Shown one piece after another: positions 1 to 8,542 of a stretch of DNA of 64,000 bases. The stretch covers positions 62,001-126,000 of the forward strand of contig JACPIT010000001.1 of NCBI GenBank assembly GCA_016187945.1, in the 5' to 3' direction. Within the stretch, counting starts at the first letter, position 1. Each line of letters starts with the position of its first letter. The position numbers and the translations under genes were made by a program. This DNA comes from Opitutia bacterium. GTDB taxonomy: Bacteria; Verrucomicrobiota; Verrucomicrobiia; Opitutales; Opitutaceae. Below the pieces are notes generated by a model. That model ran no database searches, had not been told where the DNA came from, and saw only the letters and a program-made list of their open reading frames with translations.

Positions 1-578
1 CTGACAATTTCGAGACACGTGAAGCCGTGCGCTACGCCGCCGCCGCGAAGCGCCCGGTGTTTCTCCGTTTCGGCAAAGCGGCGATGCTGGATTTGGCGAT
101 TGAGCCGGCATCGTTCGAGCCCGGACGCGCTCGCGTGGTGTTCCCTGTGGGAGGGAGCTTGCTCCCGACTTCATCGGGAGCCGTCGCGAGCAAGCTCGCT
201 CCCGCACACGACGTCGCGTTTCTCGCGAGCGGCGAGACCGTCGTGCACGCGCTGCTCGCCGCCGCCGCGCTGGCCGAGCAAGGGGTTTCCGCGCGCGTTC
301 TGAGTTTCCACACGATCAAGCCGCTCGACACCGCCGCCGTGATCGCCGCCGGACGCGAGTGCCGTGCGATCATGACAGTCGAGGAACACATGGTCGCCGG
401 CGGGTTAGGAGAGGCGGTCGCTTCCACTCTGCTCGAAGCCGGTCTCGCGCCGCATTTCAAACGCATCGGCTTCCCCGACGAGGACACTGTCACTGGCGCG
501 CAAGCCGATCTCTTCCGCCACTACGGCATCTCGATGGAGGGCCTCACCGATGCCGCGCTCGCGCTGCTTCAACGGTAG
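1..578 (+). CDS. Transketolase C-terminal subunit (5' truncated by window edge)
   Basis: The reading frame is open from base 3 to the TAG at 576-578, so the gene starts before the window. The protein shows the transketolase pyrimidine-domain end (ETREAVRYAA near the start) and the C-terminal domain (SGETVV, LSFHTIKPLD, TVEEHMVAGGLGEAVA). Only the C-terminal half can be encoded here. The tail is short and is followed directly by a kinase, as for the B subunit of split transketolases; the thiamine-binding A subunit would lie upstream. About 22 residues between RARVV and DVAFLASG are encoded by a palindromic repeat (146-208), where relatives have only a short turn. With the kinase next door it could be the B subunit of a D-apulose-4-phosphate transketolase; an ordinary split transketolase is equally possible from sequence alone. 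Confidence 0.85.
   Translation, partial: DNFETREAVRYAAAAKRPVFLRFGKAAMLDLAIEPASFEPGRARVVFPVGGSLLPTSSGAVASKLAPAHDVAFLASGETVVHALLAAAALAEQGVSARVLSFHTIKPLDTAAVIAAGRECRAIMTVEEHMVAGGLGEAVASTLLEAGLAPHFKRIGFPDEDTVTGAQADLFRHYGISMEGLTDAALALLQR
146..208. repeat. Intragenic palindromic repeat (GAGC-AAGCTC family) in transketolase
   Basis: Two arms, gggagggagcttgctccc and gcgagcaagctcgctccc, form an imperfect inverted repeat. It is read in frame as a Gly/Leu/Ser/Ala-rich insert in the transketolase C-terminal domain. REP-like in character and not needed by the fold. Confidence 0.7.
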
Positions 579-600
579 GGCGAGTCGTCCCGACGAGCTG
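575..600. repeat. GTAGGGCGAGTCGTCC repeat over transketolase stop
   Basis: Short palindrome GGCGAGTCGTCC/GACGAGC. Its first GTAG contains the transketolase stop codon TAG. Related copies lie at 6613-6639, inside the GH78 gene, and at 17736-17787. Confidence 0.7.
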
Positions 601-608
601 TTTTCTCC

Positions 609-2102
609 ATGCCGCTGATTCTCGCCGTCGACCAAAGCACCTCCGCCACGAAGGCGCTGCTCTTCGCGGCCGATGGCCGCCTGCTCGACAAGGAGTCGCA
701 CGACCACGCGCAGCACTACCCGCAGCCCGGCTGGGTCGAGCACGACGCCGAGGAAATCTGGCAAAACGTCCTCGCCACCGTCCGCGCGTTGCTCGCGCGC
801 CACGCGTCCGAGGTGAACGACATCCTCGGCCTCAGTCTCACGAACCAGCGCGAGACGATTGTCATCTTCGACCGAGCCACCGGCCGCCCGCTGCACCGCG
901 CGATTGTGTGGCAGTGCCGCCGCAGCGAAAAACTTTGCGCAGAAGCCATGGCATTCGGTCACGACGAACTCGTGCAATCGCGCACCGGCCTGCGCATCGA
1001 TCCGTATTTCTCCGCGTCGAAACTCCAGTGGCTCGTCCGCGAAAAGCCAGAGCTGCGCGCAAAGCTCGAAAGCGGCGAAGCGCTCATCGGCACCATCGAC
1101 GCCTACCTGATCTACCGCCTCACGGGCGGCGCAGTCTTCGCGACCGATCACACCAACGCCAGTCGCACGCTGCTCTTCGACGTGCGCCGCTTGCGTTGGG
1201 ACGAAGAGCTGTGCGCGCTCTGGCAGGTGCCGCTGCGCGCGCTGCCCGAAGTGCGCGAGAGTTTCGCGACGTTCGGCACCACGACGCTCGACGGCCTTCT
1301 GCCGCGCGCCGTGCCAATTTGCGGCGTGATGGGCGACTCGCAGGCGGCGTTGTTCGCACACGGCTGTTTCGCGCGCGGCACGGCGAAAGTCACAATGGGC
1401 ACCGGTTCGTCGGTGCTGCTCAACATCGGCAGCGAGTTTCGACGCTCGTCGCAAGGCGTCGTCACGGCGCTCGCGTGGGTGCGAAACGGCGCGCCGGTTT
1501 ACGCGTTCGAAGGCATCATCATCGCGGCGGCGTCGACGCTCACCTGGCTGCGCGACCAGTTGAAGCTCGTCGACACGCTCGACGGCATCGAGGCGATGGC
1601 GACGGAATTGCCGGACAACGGCGGCGTCTATCTCGTGCCGGCGTTTTCGGGTCTGGGGTTGCCGTATTGGAAGGCCGATGCGCGCGCGACGATCGTCGGC
1701 CTGACGACGCACAGCGATCGTCGCCACGTGCTGCGCGCGGCGCAGGAATCGATCGCGTTCCAGTTGCGCGACGCCTTGAAGGCGCTGCGCGCCGACGCCG
1801 CGCTCGAAGTCCGCGCGATCCACGCCGACGGCGGGCCGACCGCGAACAAGTTTCTCATGCAGTTCACCGCCGATGTGACGGGGGCCGAGTTGCGCCTCGC
1901 GCCCTTCGCGGAGTGTTCGGCGTTCGGCGCAGTGAGTGCGGGTCTGCTCGGGCTCGGGGTATTTTCCTCGCTGGACGAGCTTGCGACCTTGCCGCGAGCG
2001 GGTCTGGTTTATCGACCGAAGATGGATGCCGACCGCGTCGCCGAACTTGCGCGCGGATGGCAGCACGCCGTTCAGCAAACGATTTTCCCCCGAGAACCCT
2101 GA
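609..2102 (+). CDS. FGGY carbohydrate kinase, glycerol-kinase-like (candidate apulose or glycerol kinase)
   Basis: A 497-residue two-domain FGGY kinase that phosphorylates a polyol or ketose with ATP in the cytoplasm. The N-terminal phosphate loop (VDQSTSATKALL) and the later GTGSSVLLN and GGPTANKFLMQ segments are intact. It resembles glycerol kinase throughout: Arg81-Glu82, Trp101, Tyr133 and Asp243 sit where GlpK contacts glycerol. It lies 30 bases after a split transketolase subunit and ahead of glycosidases. In known D-apiose catabolism an FGGY kinase makes apulose 4-phosphate, which a split transketolase then cleaves, and apulose carries glycerol-like hydroxymethyl groups. Apulose kinase is therefore my favoured reading. 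Plain glycerol kinase cannot be excluded, since every glycerol contact is retained. Confidence 0.85.
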   Translation: MPLILAVDQSTSATKALLFAADGRLLDKESHDHAQHYPQPGWVEHDAEEIWQNVLATVRALLARHASEVNDILGLSLTNQRETIVIFDRATGRPLHRAIVWQCRRSEKLCAEAMAFGHDELVQSRTGLRIDPYFSASKLQWLVREKPELRAKLESGEALIGTIDAYLIYRLTGGAVFATDHTNASRTLLFDVRRLRWDEELCALWQVPLRALPEVRESFATFGTTTLDGLLPRAVPICGVMGDSQAALFAHGCFARGTAKVTMGTGSSVLLNIGSEFRRSSQGVVTALAWVRNGAPVYAFEGIIIAAASTLTWLRDQLKLVDTLDGIEAMATELPDNGGVYLVPAFSGLGLPYWKADARATIVGLTTHSDRRHVLRAAQESIAFQLRDALKALRADAALEVRAIHADGGPTANKFLMQFTADVTGAELRLAPFAECSAFGAVSAGLLGLGVFSSLDELATLPRAGLVYRPKMDADRVAELARGWQHAVQQTIFPREP

Positions 2103-2118
2103 TCGTCGGTTTCCACGC

Positions 2119-4305
2119 ATGAAAAACTCCGCTGTTCTCGCACCTTTGTCACTCGCTCGAATTCTCTTCGTCGTAGCGGAAGCCGTGAGGTTTTCGCGTT
2201 CGGGTATCGGCGAAATTCTCACGAGTTCCGCTACTCCGCTTCGTTCACCGTGTCGCCTGCGGTGCGGAATCTACGGCCTCGTCTCGCTCCTCGTGCTGTC
2301 GTCCGCTGCGTCGGCGGCCAGCAGGGCGCTGATCGACACCACGCAATCGCCGCACGCGGTCATGTATATGCCCGATCTCGGCGACGTCCGCTGGCACGGC
2401 GGTCTGCTCGGCGAACGCTTCGAGGTCGCGCGCACGACGATGGTGCCGCACATGGGCGAACTGATGAGCAACCCGGCGACGAGTCCCGCGTGGCGCAATT
2501 ACCGCATCGCCGCCGGGCTGGAGCAGGGGAAGTTCTCCGGCCCGCCGTTCAACGACGGCGATTTTCTCAAATGGTTCGAGGCGCTCGCGCAGGTTTACGC
2601 GGTCACCAAGGATCCCGCGATCGACCAACAGATGGACGAGATCGTCGCGGTCGTCGCGAAGGCCCAGCGCGAGGACGGCTACCTGCACACGCAGACGATC
2701 ATCCCGCAGCGCGCCGGCGAAAAGACGAAGGAGTTCGCCGATCGTGAGCACTTCGAGACCTACAACATGGGTCACCTGATGACGGCCGCCTGCGTCCACT
2801 ATCGCGCGACGGGTAAGACGACCTTGCTCGATTGCGCGCGCAAAGCGGCTGACTATATCGACCGCCTCTGCGCCGAAAAACCGCAGGAGCTCGCGCGCAA
2901 CGCCATCTGCCCTTCGCACTACATGGGCGTGGTGGAGCTTTATCGGGTCACCCGCGAGCCGCGCTACCTCAAGCTCGCGCAGCAACTCATCGAAATCCGC
3001 AGCCTCGTGCCGCCGAACGAGGGGAGCGACCACAACCAGGATCGCATGCCGTTTCGCCAGATGACGCAGGCCGTCGGCCACGCCGTGCGCGCCAACTACC
3101 TCTACGCCGGCGTCGCGGACGTGTTCGCCGAGGACGGCGACAAGACGCTCCTCAAAACGCTCGAGACGATTTCCGAAAACGTCGCCGACCGGAAGCTCTA
3201 CATCACCGGCATGACCGGCGCGCTCTACGACGGCGCGTCGCCCGACGGCGTCGACTACACGCAGCACAAATACATCAAGACCGTCCACCAGTCCTACGGC
3301 CGCGATTACCAGCTCCCGAATCTCACCGCCTACAACGAAACCTGCGCGACGATCGGCTACGGCATGTGGCTCTGGCGCATGCTCGCCGTCTCCGGTGACG
3401 CGGCCTACGCGGACCTCTTCGAGCAGACGCTCTACAACGGCATTCTTCCCGGCATCAGCCTCGACGGCACCCGCTACTTCTACGTCAACGCGCTGAAGAA
3501 ACTCCACGACTTCGACGTGCCGCTCCGCTGGTCGCGCACGCGCGAGGCGAACATCCCGGTGAGCTTCTGCTGCCCGCCGAACGTCGTGCGCACGATCGCC
3601 GAGGCGCACAACTACGTCTACGCGCTCTCCCCGGACACCGCGTGGGTCAACCTCTACGCCGCCAGCACGCTCGACTCACATTGGCTCGACGGCACGCCGA
3701 TCAAGCTCCGCCAGGAAACCGATTACCCGTGGGCCGGCGCCGTGAAAATCGTCGTCGACGAAGCGCCCGCTCGCGACGTGACGCTGAAACTCCGCGTCCC
3801 CGGCTGGCTGCGCGCCGGCGCCGCGACGCTCCGCGTCAACGGTCAGTCCGCATCCGTCGCGCTCCAGCCCGGCACCTACGCCGACGTGAAACGCACCTGG
3901 CAGAAGGGCGACGTCGTGCAGTTCGACATGGAGTTCAAACCGACGCTCTGGGAAGCGAATCCGCTCGTCGAAGAAACCGTCGACCAAGTCGCGATCAAAT
4001 ACGGCCCGCTCGTCTACTGCGTCGAATCGAACGACCTGCCCGCTGGCGTTAAGCTGAAGGACGTCGCGCTCTTTCTGCAAAAGCCCGCCAACTTCACCGC
4101 GCAGCGCGAGCAAATCGCCAACGCTTCCGTGCTCACGCTCACGTTCGACGCGCTCGCGTTGCAGCGCCCCGAGTGGAACGGCAAGCAGCTCTACCGCGAA
4201 ATTGACGGTCAGGCGCCGCGCACGATTGCCGTCAAAGCCGTGCCCTACTACGCGTGGGGCAATCGCGGCGATACCGACATGACCGTCTGGCTTCCCGCCC
4301 GCTAA
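2119..4305 (+). CDS. GH127 family (DUF1680) beta-L-arabinofuranosidase
   Basis: About 728 residues if the ATG at 2119 is used. The core is an (alpha/alpha)6 barrel of the GH127/DUF1680 family, whose characterised members cleave beta-L-arabinofuranosyl linkages. The zinc/catalytic signature is present: Glu407 and Cys409 in YNETC, and Cys484-Cys485 in SFCCPPN, matching the Glu/Cys ligands and cysteine nucleophile of Bifidobacterium HypBA1. A hydrophobic stretch (GLVSLLVLSSAASA) about 50 residues in looks like a signal peptide, so the enzyme is probably exported. The N-terminus is odd: residues 19-39 are encoded by a palindromic repeat (2173-2234), so the true start may be a non-ATG codon downstream of the repeat. 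It lies 16 bases after the kinase and 29 before the MFS gene, likely one operon. Confidence 0.88.
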   Translation: MKNSAVLAPLSLARILFVVAEAVRFSRSGIGEILTSSATPLRSPCRLRCGIYGLVSLLVLSSAASAASRALIDTTQSPHAVMYMPDLGDVRWHGGLLGERFEVARTTMVPHMGELMSNPATSPAWRNYRIAAGLEQGKFSGPPFNDGDFLKWFEALAQVYAVTKDPAIDQQMDEIVAVVAKAQREDGYLHTQTIIPQRAGEKTKEFADREHFETYNMGHLMTAACVHYRATGKTTLLDCARKAADYIDRLCAEKPQELARNAICPSHYMGVVELYRVTREPRYLKLAQQLIEIRSLVPPNEGSDHNQDRMPFRQMTQAVGHAVRANYLYAGVADVFAEDGDKTLLKTLETISENVADRKLYITGMTGALYDGASPDGVDYTQHKYIKTVHQSYGRDYQLPNLTAYNETCATIGYGMWLWRMLAVSGDAAYADLFEQTLYNGILPGISLDGTRYFYVNALKKLHDFDVPLRWSRTREANIPVSFCCPPNVVRTIAEAHNYVYALSPDTAWVNLYAASTLDSHWLDGTPIKLRQETDYPWAGAVKIVVDEAPARDVTLKLRVPGWLRAGAATLRVNGQSASVALQPGTYADVKRTWQKGDVVQFDMEFKPTLWEANPLVEETVDQVAIKYGPLVYCVESNDLPAGVKLKDVALFLQKPANFTAQREQIANASVLTLTFDALALQRPEWNGKQLYREIDGQAPRTIAVKAVPYYAWGNRGDTDMTVWLPAR
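2173..2234. repeat. GTAGCGGAA palindromic repeat in the GH127 N-terminus
   Basis: Arms gtagcggaagccgtgagg and, inverted, gtagcggaactcgtgaga flank a short loop. The element lies between the first ATG and the hydrophobic export signal, which makes the start call uncertain. Confidence 0.75.
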
Positions 4306-4334
4306 TCCACGTTCCCCGCAACCCCGCAAACCCC

Positions 4335-5615
4335 ATGAGTCAAGTCACCTCACCCGTCTCCGCCGAGCCCGCGCACGGTGCCGAGCACATCACCGCTCAA
4401 CAATGGAAATGGTCCGCGCTCGCGGGCATGGCGTCGTATCTCGACGCCGGTTCCATCGTCGCACTTGGCGCCGGCATGGCGTTGTTCAAAAAAGAATTTG
4501 GCCTCAGCGACGGCATGGTGGGCGCGCTGGCCGCCATCGGACCGAACGCGATCGGTTGCGCCATCGGTGCTTTCCTCGGCGGCTGGCTCGGCGACAAACT
4601 CGGCCGCAAGCGCATCTACCAATACGACCTGATGGTCTATGCGCTGGGCATTCTGATCATCGCGCTGTCGGTGAATGTCGCGATGCTCTTCCTCGGCACC
4701 TTCATCGTCGGCGTCGCCGTCGGCGCGGACGTGCCGACTTCGCTGGCGCTCGTCGGCGAGTTCGCTCCGGCGAAAGCGCGCGGCAAGCTGCTCGGCTTCA
4801 CCCAAGTCGCTTGGTGTCTCGGTCCGGTGATCGTGTTGTGGCTCGCCCTCGCGCTCGCGCCGCTCGAAATGCTCGGCATCCGCATCGTTTTGCTGCACCT
4901 GCTCGTCGTCGCGATCGTGACTTGGGCGCTGCGACAGGGACTGGCGGAGTCCGCCCGCTGGAAGGAAGCCGTGAAGTTTGGCAGCAAGAGCCTCGGCGAG
5001 CTGTTCTCGGGCTCGAACCTGCGCGCGCTCGTCTGGACCGCGACGATCTATCTTTTCTGGAATCTCGCCGCGGGCACGGCCGGCATTTTCAATCCCTACA
5101 TCTTCAAGACGCTGAACGTCGCCACCCAGGCGCAGAGTGTCGGGCTTTCGAGCATGTGGTTTGTGATTACGATGATCGTCACGGTCACCGTGTTCATGAA
5201 ATACGCGGATCGCAGTCACGGAATCCGTCGCGGGCTCTGGGGAATCGGTGCCGTCCTGCAGATCTCCGCTTACGCACTGTTCCTGCTGCTGCCGTTCACC
5301 GTGCCGGTGGTCGTGGCGAACATCGTGCTCTTCGCCGTCGGTTGCGCGCTCGCGGGCGAGGCGACCTACAAGGTTTTCAGCCAGGAGCTCTTTCCGACCA
5401 TGCTGCGCGGCACCGCGCAGGGCGTCACGTTCGGCGTCGCCCGCACCGTGCTCGGCTTCTGGAGCTTCTTCGTCCCGATCCTGGCCAATACCGGCATCAA
5501 ACCGGTCGCCGCGCTGCTCACGCTGTTCCTCGCGATCAGCGGCGTCGTCGGCTTCTTCTGGATGCCCGACACCTCCGGCAAATCGCTCGAGCAGATCGAA
5601 GCCGAGCGCGCCTGA
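4335..5615 (+). CDS. MFS sugar transporter
   Basis: A 426-residue major facilitator with about 12 hydrophobic segments. The loop 2-3 motif GGWLGDKLGRKRIY is typical of sugar porters, and the second half repeats the pattern around KYADRSHGIRRGLWG. It should sit in the inner membrane and import a sugar or short oligosaccharide by proton symport. The start at 4335 places the first membrane span about 30 residues in, which is normal. It lies between a secreted GH127 and a GH78 with no export signal, so a likely cargo is a rhamnose- or arabinose-containing oligosaccharide, or apiose. The substrate cannot be read from sequence. Confidence 0.85.
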   Translation: MSQVTSPVSAEPAHGAEHITAQQWKWSALAGMASYLDAGSIVALGAGMALFKKEFGLSDGMVGALAAIGPNAIGCAIGAFLGGWLGDKLGRKRIYQYDLMVYALGILIIALSVNVAMLFLGTFIVGVAVGADVPTSLALVGEFAPAKARGKLLGFTQVAWCLGPVIVLWLALALAPLEMLGIRIVLLHLLVVAIVTWALRQGLAESARWKEAVKFGSKSLGELFSGSNLRALVWTATIYLFWNLAAGTAGIFNPYIFKTLNVATQAQSVGLSSMWFVITMIVTVTVFMKYADRSHGIRRGLWGIGAVLQISAYALFLLLPFTVPVVVANIVLFAVGCALAGEATYKVFSQELFPTMLRGTAQGVTFGVARTVLGFWSFFVPILANTGIKPVAALLTLFLAISGVVGFFWMPDTSGKSLEQIEAERA

Positions 5616-5620
5616 TGGCA

Positions 5621-5719
5621 GAAGCTCCACGCGCCAATCTCCAAACTCCAATGAAAGTCCAAATTCCAAACTCCATTTGAGGCTTGGTGCTTCTCTGGAG
5701 TTTGGAGCTTGGAGCTTCC
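5621..5719. repeat. Inverted 'ctccaaa/tttggag' repeat pair
   Basis: AT-richer than its surroundings. The left arm has reiterated ctccaa words and the right arm the complementary ttggag words (tttggagcttggagcttc). A related element lies at 51791-51969. It fills the gap between the MFS and GH78 genes. Confidence 0.7.
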
Positions 5720-5727
5720 GTCGGCCG

Positions 5728-8541
5728 ATGTCCGTTTCTCCCACTCAACTCACCGCGCTTCGCTGCGAATACCTCGTCGATCCGCTCGGCATCGACGAAA
5801 CGAGTCCGCGTCTGAGCTGGCTGCTCGAAAGCGACCGCCGCGGCGCGCGCCAAGTCGCGTATCGCGTCCGCGTCGCCTCGACGCCGGAAAAACTCGCCGC
5901 ACGCGACGTCGACCGCTGGGACAGCGGCCGCGTCGACAGCACGCAGACCGCGCACGTTGCCTATGCCGGCCGCGCGCTGCGCTCGCGCGACGCCTGTTAC
6001 TGGAGCGTCGAAGTCTGGGACGAAACCGGCGCCAGCGTCCGCTCCGCGCCCGCGCATTGGACGATGGGCTTGCTCGACCGCGGCGACTGGACGGCGAAGT
6101 GGATCGCCGCCGCCCCGGAGATCGTTGCGGGCGATCCCGAGGCGATGGCTGCCACGCTGACGGAGCCGGGCACGCCCGCGGTTTTCCGTCGGGATTTTCA
6201 AGTCACCACCGCCGTCAAACGGGCCACGCTCTACGCGACCGCTCGCGGCTTGCTGGAACTTCGCGCCAACGGCCAGCGCGTCAGCGACGACCTCTTCGCG
6301 CCGGAGTGGACCGACTATTTCAAACGCATCCACTACCGCACCTACGACGTGACGACGTTGCTCGCCGCGGGCGCGAACGACCTCACCGTCACGCTCGGCG
6401 ACGGCTGGTGGTCGGGTTTTGTCGGCTGGCAGGAAACGAAAGGCCGCTACGGTTCGCTCGAAAACAGCCTGCTCGTGCAACTCGAGATCGAACTCGCCAG
6501 CGGCTCGTGCGTCGTCGTGGGCACAGATGGCACGTGGCGCTGCGCCACCGGCCCCATTCTTTCGTCGGACCTGCAAATGGGCGAAGTCTACGACGCCCGC
6601 CGCGAAGCGAGGGTAGGGCGAGTCGTCCCCGACGAGCCGCCGTTCGTGGTCGCGCGGGCAGTCGCTTGCCCGCCGCAGATCGACGGCGCGGAAGGCACTC
6701 CGCGCCCCGCCGTCTGGCTGCCGGCCCGCGAAGTCGCCGCACCCGACGCTCCGCTCGTCGCGCAGCGCAGCGAGCCCGTGCGCATCACGGAGACGCGTGC
6801 GCCGGTTTCCCGCACCGAAATCAGCCCTGGCGTCCATCTCTACGACATGGGCCAAAACATGACCGGCTGGATTCGGCTCACGCTCGCAGCGCCCGCCGGC
6901 ACGCGCGTGCAACTGCGCCACGGCGAGCGCCTGAATCCCGACGGCACGCTCTACACCGCCAACCTGCGTCGCGCGAAGGCGACCGACGTCTACGTGTGCC
7001 GCGGCGGTGGCACGGAAATCTTCGAGCCGCACTTCACCTTCCACGGTTTCCAATACGTCGAGCTCACCGCGACCGCCTCGGACAACTGTAACCTATTAGG
7101 TTACACTTTCGCACCCACGCTCGAGACGGTCACGGGGCGCGTCATTCACTCGGCGACACCGCCGGCGGGACATTTCGAGTGCTCGCACGCGGGCGTGAAT
7201 CGCCTATGGCTGAACGGCGTCTGGTCGCAGCGCGACAATTTTCTCTCCGTGCCCACCGACTGCCCGCAGCGCGACGAGCGCCTCGGCTGGACGGGCGACG
7301 CACAGGTGTTCTTCCGCACCGCGACGTGCAACATGGACGTCGCGGCGTTCTTCACGAAGTGGATGATCGACGTCGAGGACGCGCAGACGCCGGACGGCAT
7401 TTTCCCGGACATCGCGCCGCGCCTGCGCGAGGACATTAACTGGGTCGGTCTCGGTAACCTCAGCGGTGCCGCGGGCTGGGCCGACGCGGGCATCATCATC
7501 CCTTACACGTTTTGGCGGGTCTACGGCGACCTGCGCCTCGTCGAACGCCACTGGGGCGCGATGGTGCGCTGGCTCGACTGGATCGAGCGCCACAACCCGA
7601 ACGGTCTTCGCCTCAACCAACTCGGCAACAACTACGGCGACTGGCTCTGCATCCCGAGCGACACCTCGTTCGGCACGCATTCGCCGATGAAGAATCTCCT
7701 CGCGACCGCCTACTGGGCCGACGACGCCGCGAAGATGGCGCGTCTCGCCCGCGTGCTCGGCCGCGACGCCGAGGCGGCGCGCTTCCACGCGATGTTCGAA
7801 AAAGTGCGCGCCGCGTTCCAAGCCGAGTGGGTGCGCCCCGACGGTCGCATCGCGGTCGAGACGCAGACGGCTTGCCTGCTCGCGCTCGCGTTCGACCTGT
7901 TGCCGTCGCACCTGCGCGCGGCCGCCGCCGAGCACCTCGTCGCCAACATCCGCTCTCTCGACTGGCATCTGAGCACCGGCTTCGTCGGCATCGGGCATTT
8001 GAATCCGCAGCTCACGCTCGCGGGGCGCGCCGACGTCGCCTACCGGCTGTTGCTGCAGGAAAGTTATCCGTCGTGGCTCTTCCCCGTGCGGCAAGGCGCC
8101 ACGACGATCTGGGAACGCTGGGATAGCTGGACGATCGCGGGCGGGTTCCACAAGGACGGCATGAACTCCTTCAATCACTACTCGCTCGGCTCCGTCGGCG
8201 AGTGGCTGTTCCGCCACGTGCTCGGCATCGAACTCGACCCGGAGGTGCCGGCCTATCAGCGCTTCGTGCTGCGGCCGTTCGTCGGCGCCGGACTCGACTT
8301 CGCGCGGGGCAGCTATCGCTCGATCCACGGCGAAATCCGCAGCGCGTGGCGACGCGACGGAGCGCGTTTCGAGTGGGAGGTCACGATTCCGGCCAACACC
8401 GGCGCGAGCGTCTTCATTCCGTGCGCGCCGAATGCCGCGGTCGGCACCGACGGTCTTGCGATCCTCGAGCGCACGGACGCCTACGCGCTCTGCGAAGCGC
8501 CCGCGGGCAGCTACACGTTCACGAGCATCGTCGCCGTCTGA
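5728..8541 (+). CDS. GH78 alpha-L-rhamnosidase, apparently cytoplasmic
   Basis: A 937-residue GH78 enzyme that releases terminal L-rhamnose. Order of domains: an N-terminal fibronectin-like module (SPRLSW, YRVRVAST, YWSVEVWD), the rhamnosidase beta-sandwich (GLLELRANGQRVSDDLFAPEWTDY), a second sandwich ending near HGFQYVELT, then the (alpha/alpha)6 barrel with CPQRDERLGWTGDAQ and, late, TTIWERWDSW, the family's acid/base region. There is no signal peptide, so it probably acts inside the cell on imported oligosaccharides. Two palindromic repeats lie in frame: one at 6613-6639 in the middle sandwich and a 19-base palindrome at 7087-7105 just before the barrel. It is followed after one base by the RLP gene, so the two are translationally linked. 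Confidence 0.92.
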   Translation: MSVSPTQLTALRCEYLVDPLGIDETSPRLSWLLESDRRGARQVAYRVRVASTPEKLAARDVDRWDSGRVDSTQTAHVAYAGRALRSRDACYWSVEVWDETGASVRSAPAHWTMGLLDRGDWTAKWIAAAPEIVAGDPEAMAATLTEPGTPAVFRRDFQVTTAVKRATLYATARGLLELRANGQRVSDDLFAPEWTDYFKRIHYRTYDVTTLLAAGANDLTVTLGDGWWSGFVGWQETKGRYGSLENSLLVQLEIELASGSCVVVGTDGTWRCATGPILSSDLQMGEVYDARREARVGRVVPDEPPFVVARAVACPPQIDGAEGTPRPAVWLPAREVAAPDAPLVAQRSEPVRITETRAPVSRTEISPGVHLYDMGQNMTGWIRLTLAAPAGTRVQLRHGERLNPDGTLYTANLRRAKATDVYVCRGGGTEIFEPHFTFHGFQYVELTATASDNCNLLGYTFAPTLETVTGRVIHSATPPAGHFECSHAGVNRLWLNGVWSQRDNFLSVPTDCPQRDERLGWTGDAQVFFRTATCNMDVAAFFTKWMIDVEDAQTPDGIFPDIAPRLREDINWVGLGNLSGAAGWADAGIIIPYTFWRVYGDLRLVERHWGAMVRWLDWIERHNPNGLRLNQLGNNYGDWLCIPSDTSFGTHSPMKNLLATAYWADDAAKMARLARVLGRDAEAARFHAMFEKVRAAFQAEWVRPDGRIAVETQTACLLALAFDLLPSHLRAAAAEHLVANIRSLDWHLSTGFVGIGHLNPQLTLAGRADVAYRLLLQESYPSWLFPVRQGATTIWERWDSWTIAGGFHKDGMNSFNHYSLGSVGEWLFRHVLGIELDPEVPAYQRFVLRPFVGAGLDFARGSYRSIHGEIRSAWRRDGARFEWEVTIPANTGASVFIPCAPNAAVGTDGLAILERTDAYALCEAPAGSYTFTSIVAV
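6613..6639. repeat. GTAGGGCGAGTCGTCC repeat inside the GH78 gene
   Basis: Almost identical to the element at 575-600, but here read in frame as VGRVVPDEP in the GH78 middle domain. The TAG of GTAG is out of frame, so translation continues. Confidence 0.75.
7087..7105. repeat. 19-base palindrome TGTAACCTATTAGGTTACA in GH78
   Basis: Perfect palindrome apart from the central base, read in frame as CNLLGY. An identical copy lies at 24020-24038, and both are followed by a TTTCGC word. It is AT-rich compared with the gene around it. Confidence 0.85.
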
Positions 8542-8542
8542 C

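Noticed and set aside
4200-4212. ATTGACGGTCAGG inside GH127, close to the putative LacI operator
   Set aside because: It lies deep in the coding sequence and encodes ordinary residues (IDGQ); not counted as a site.
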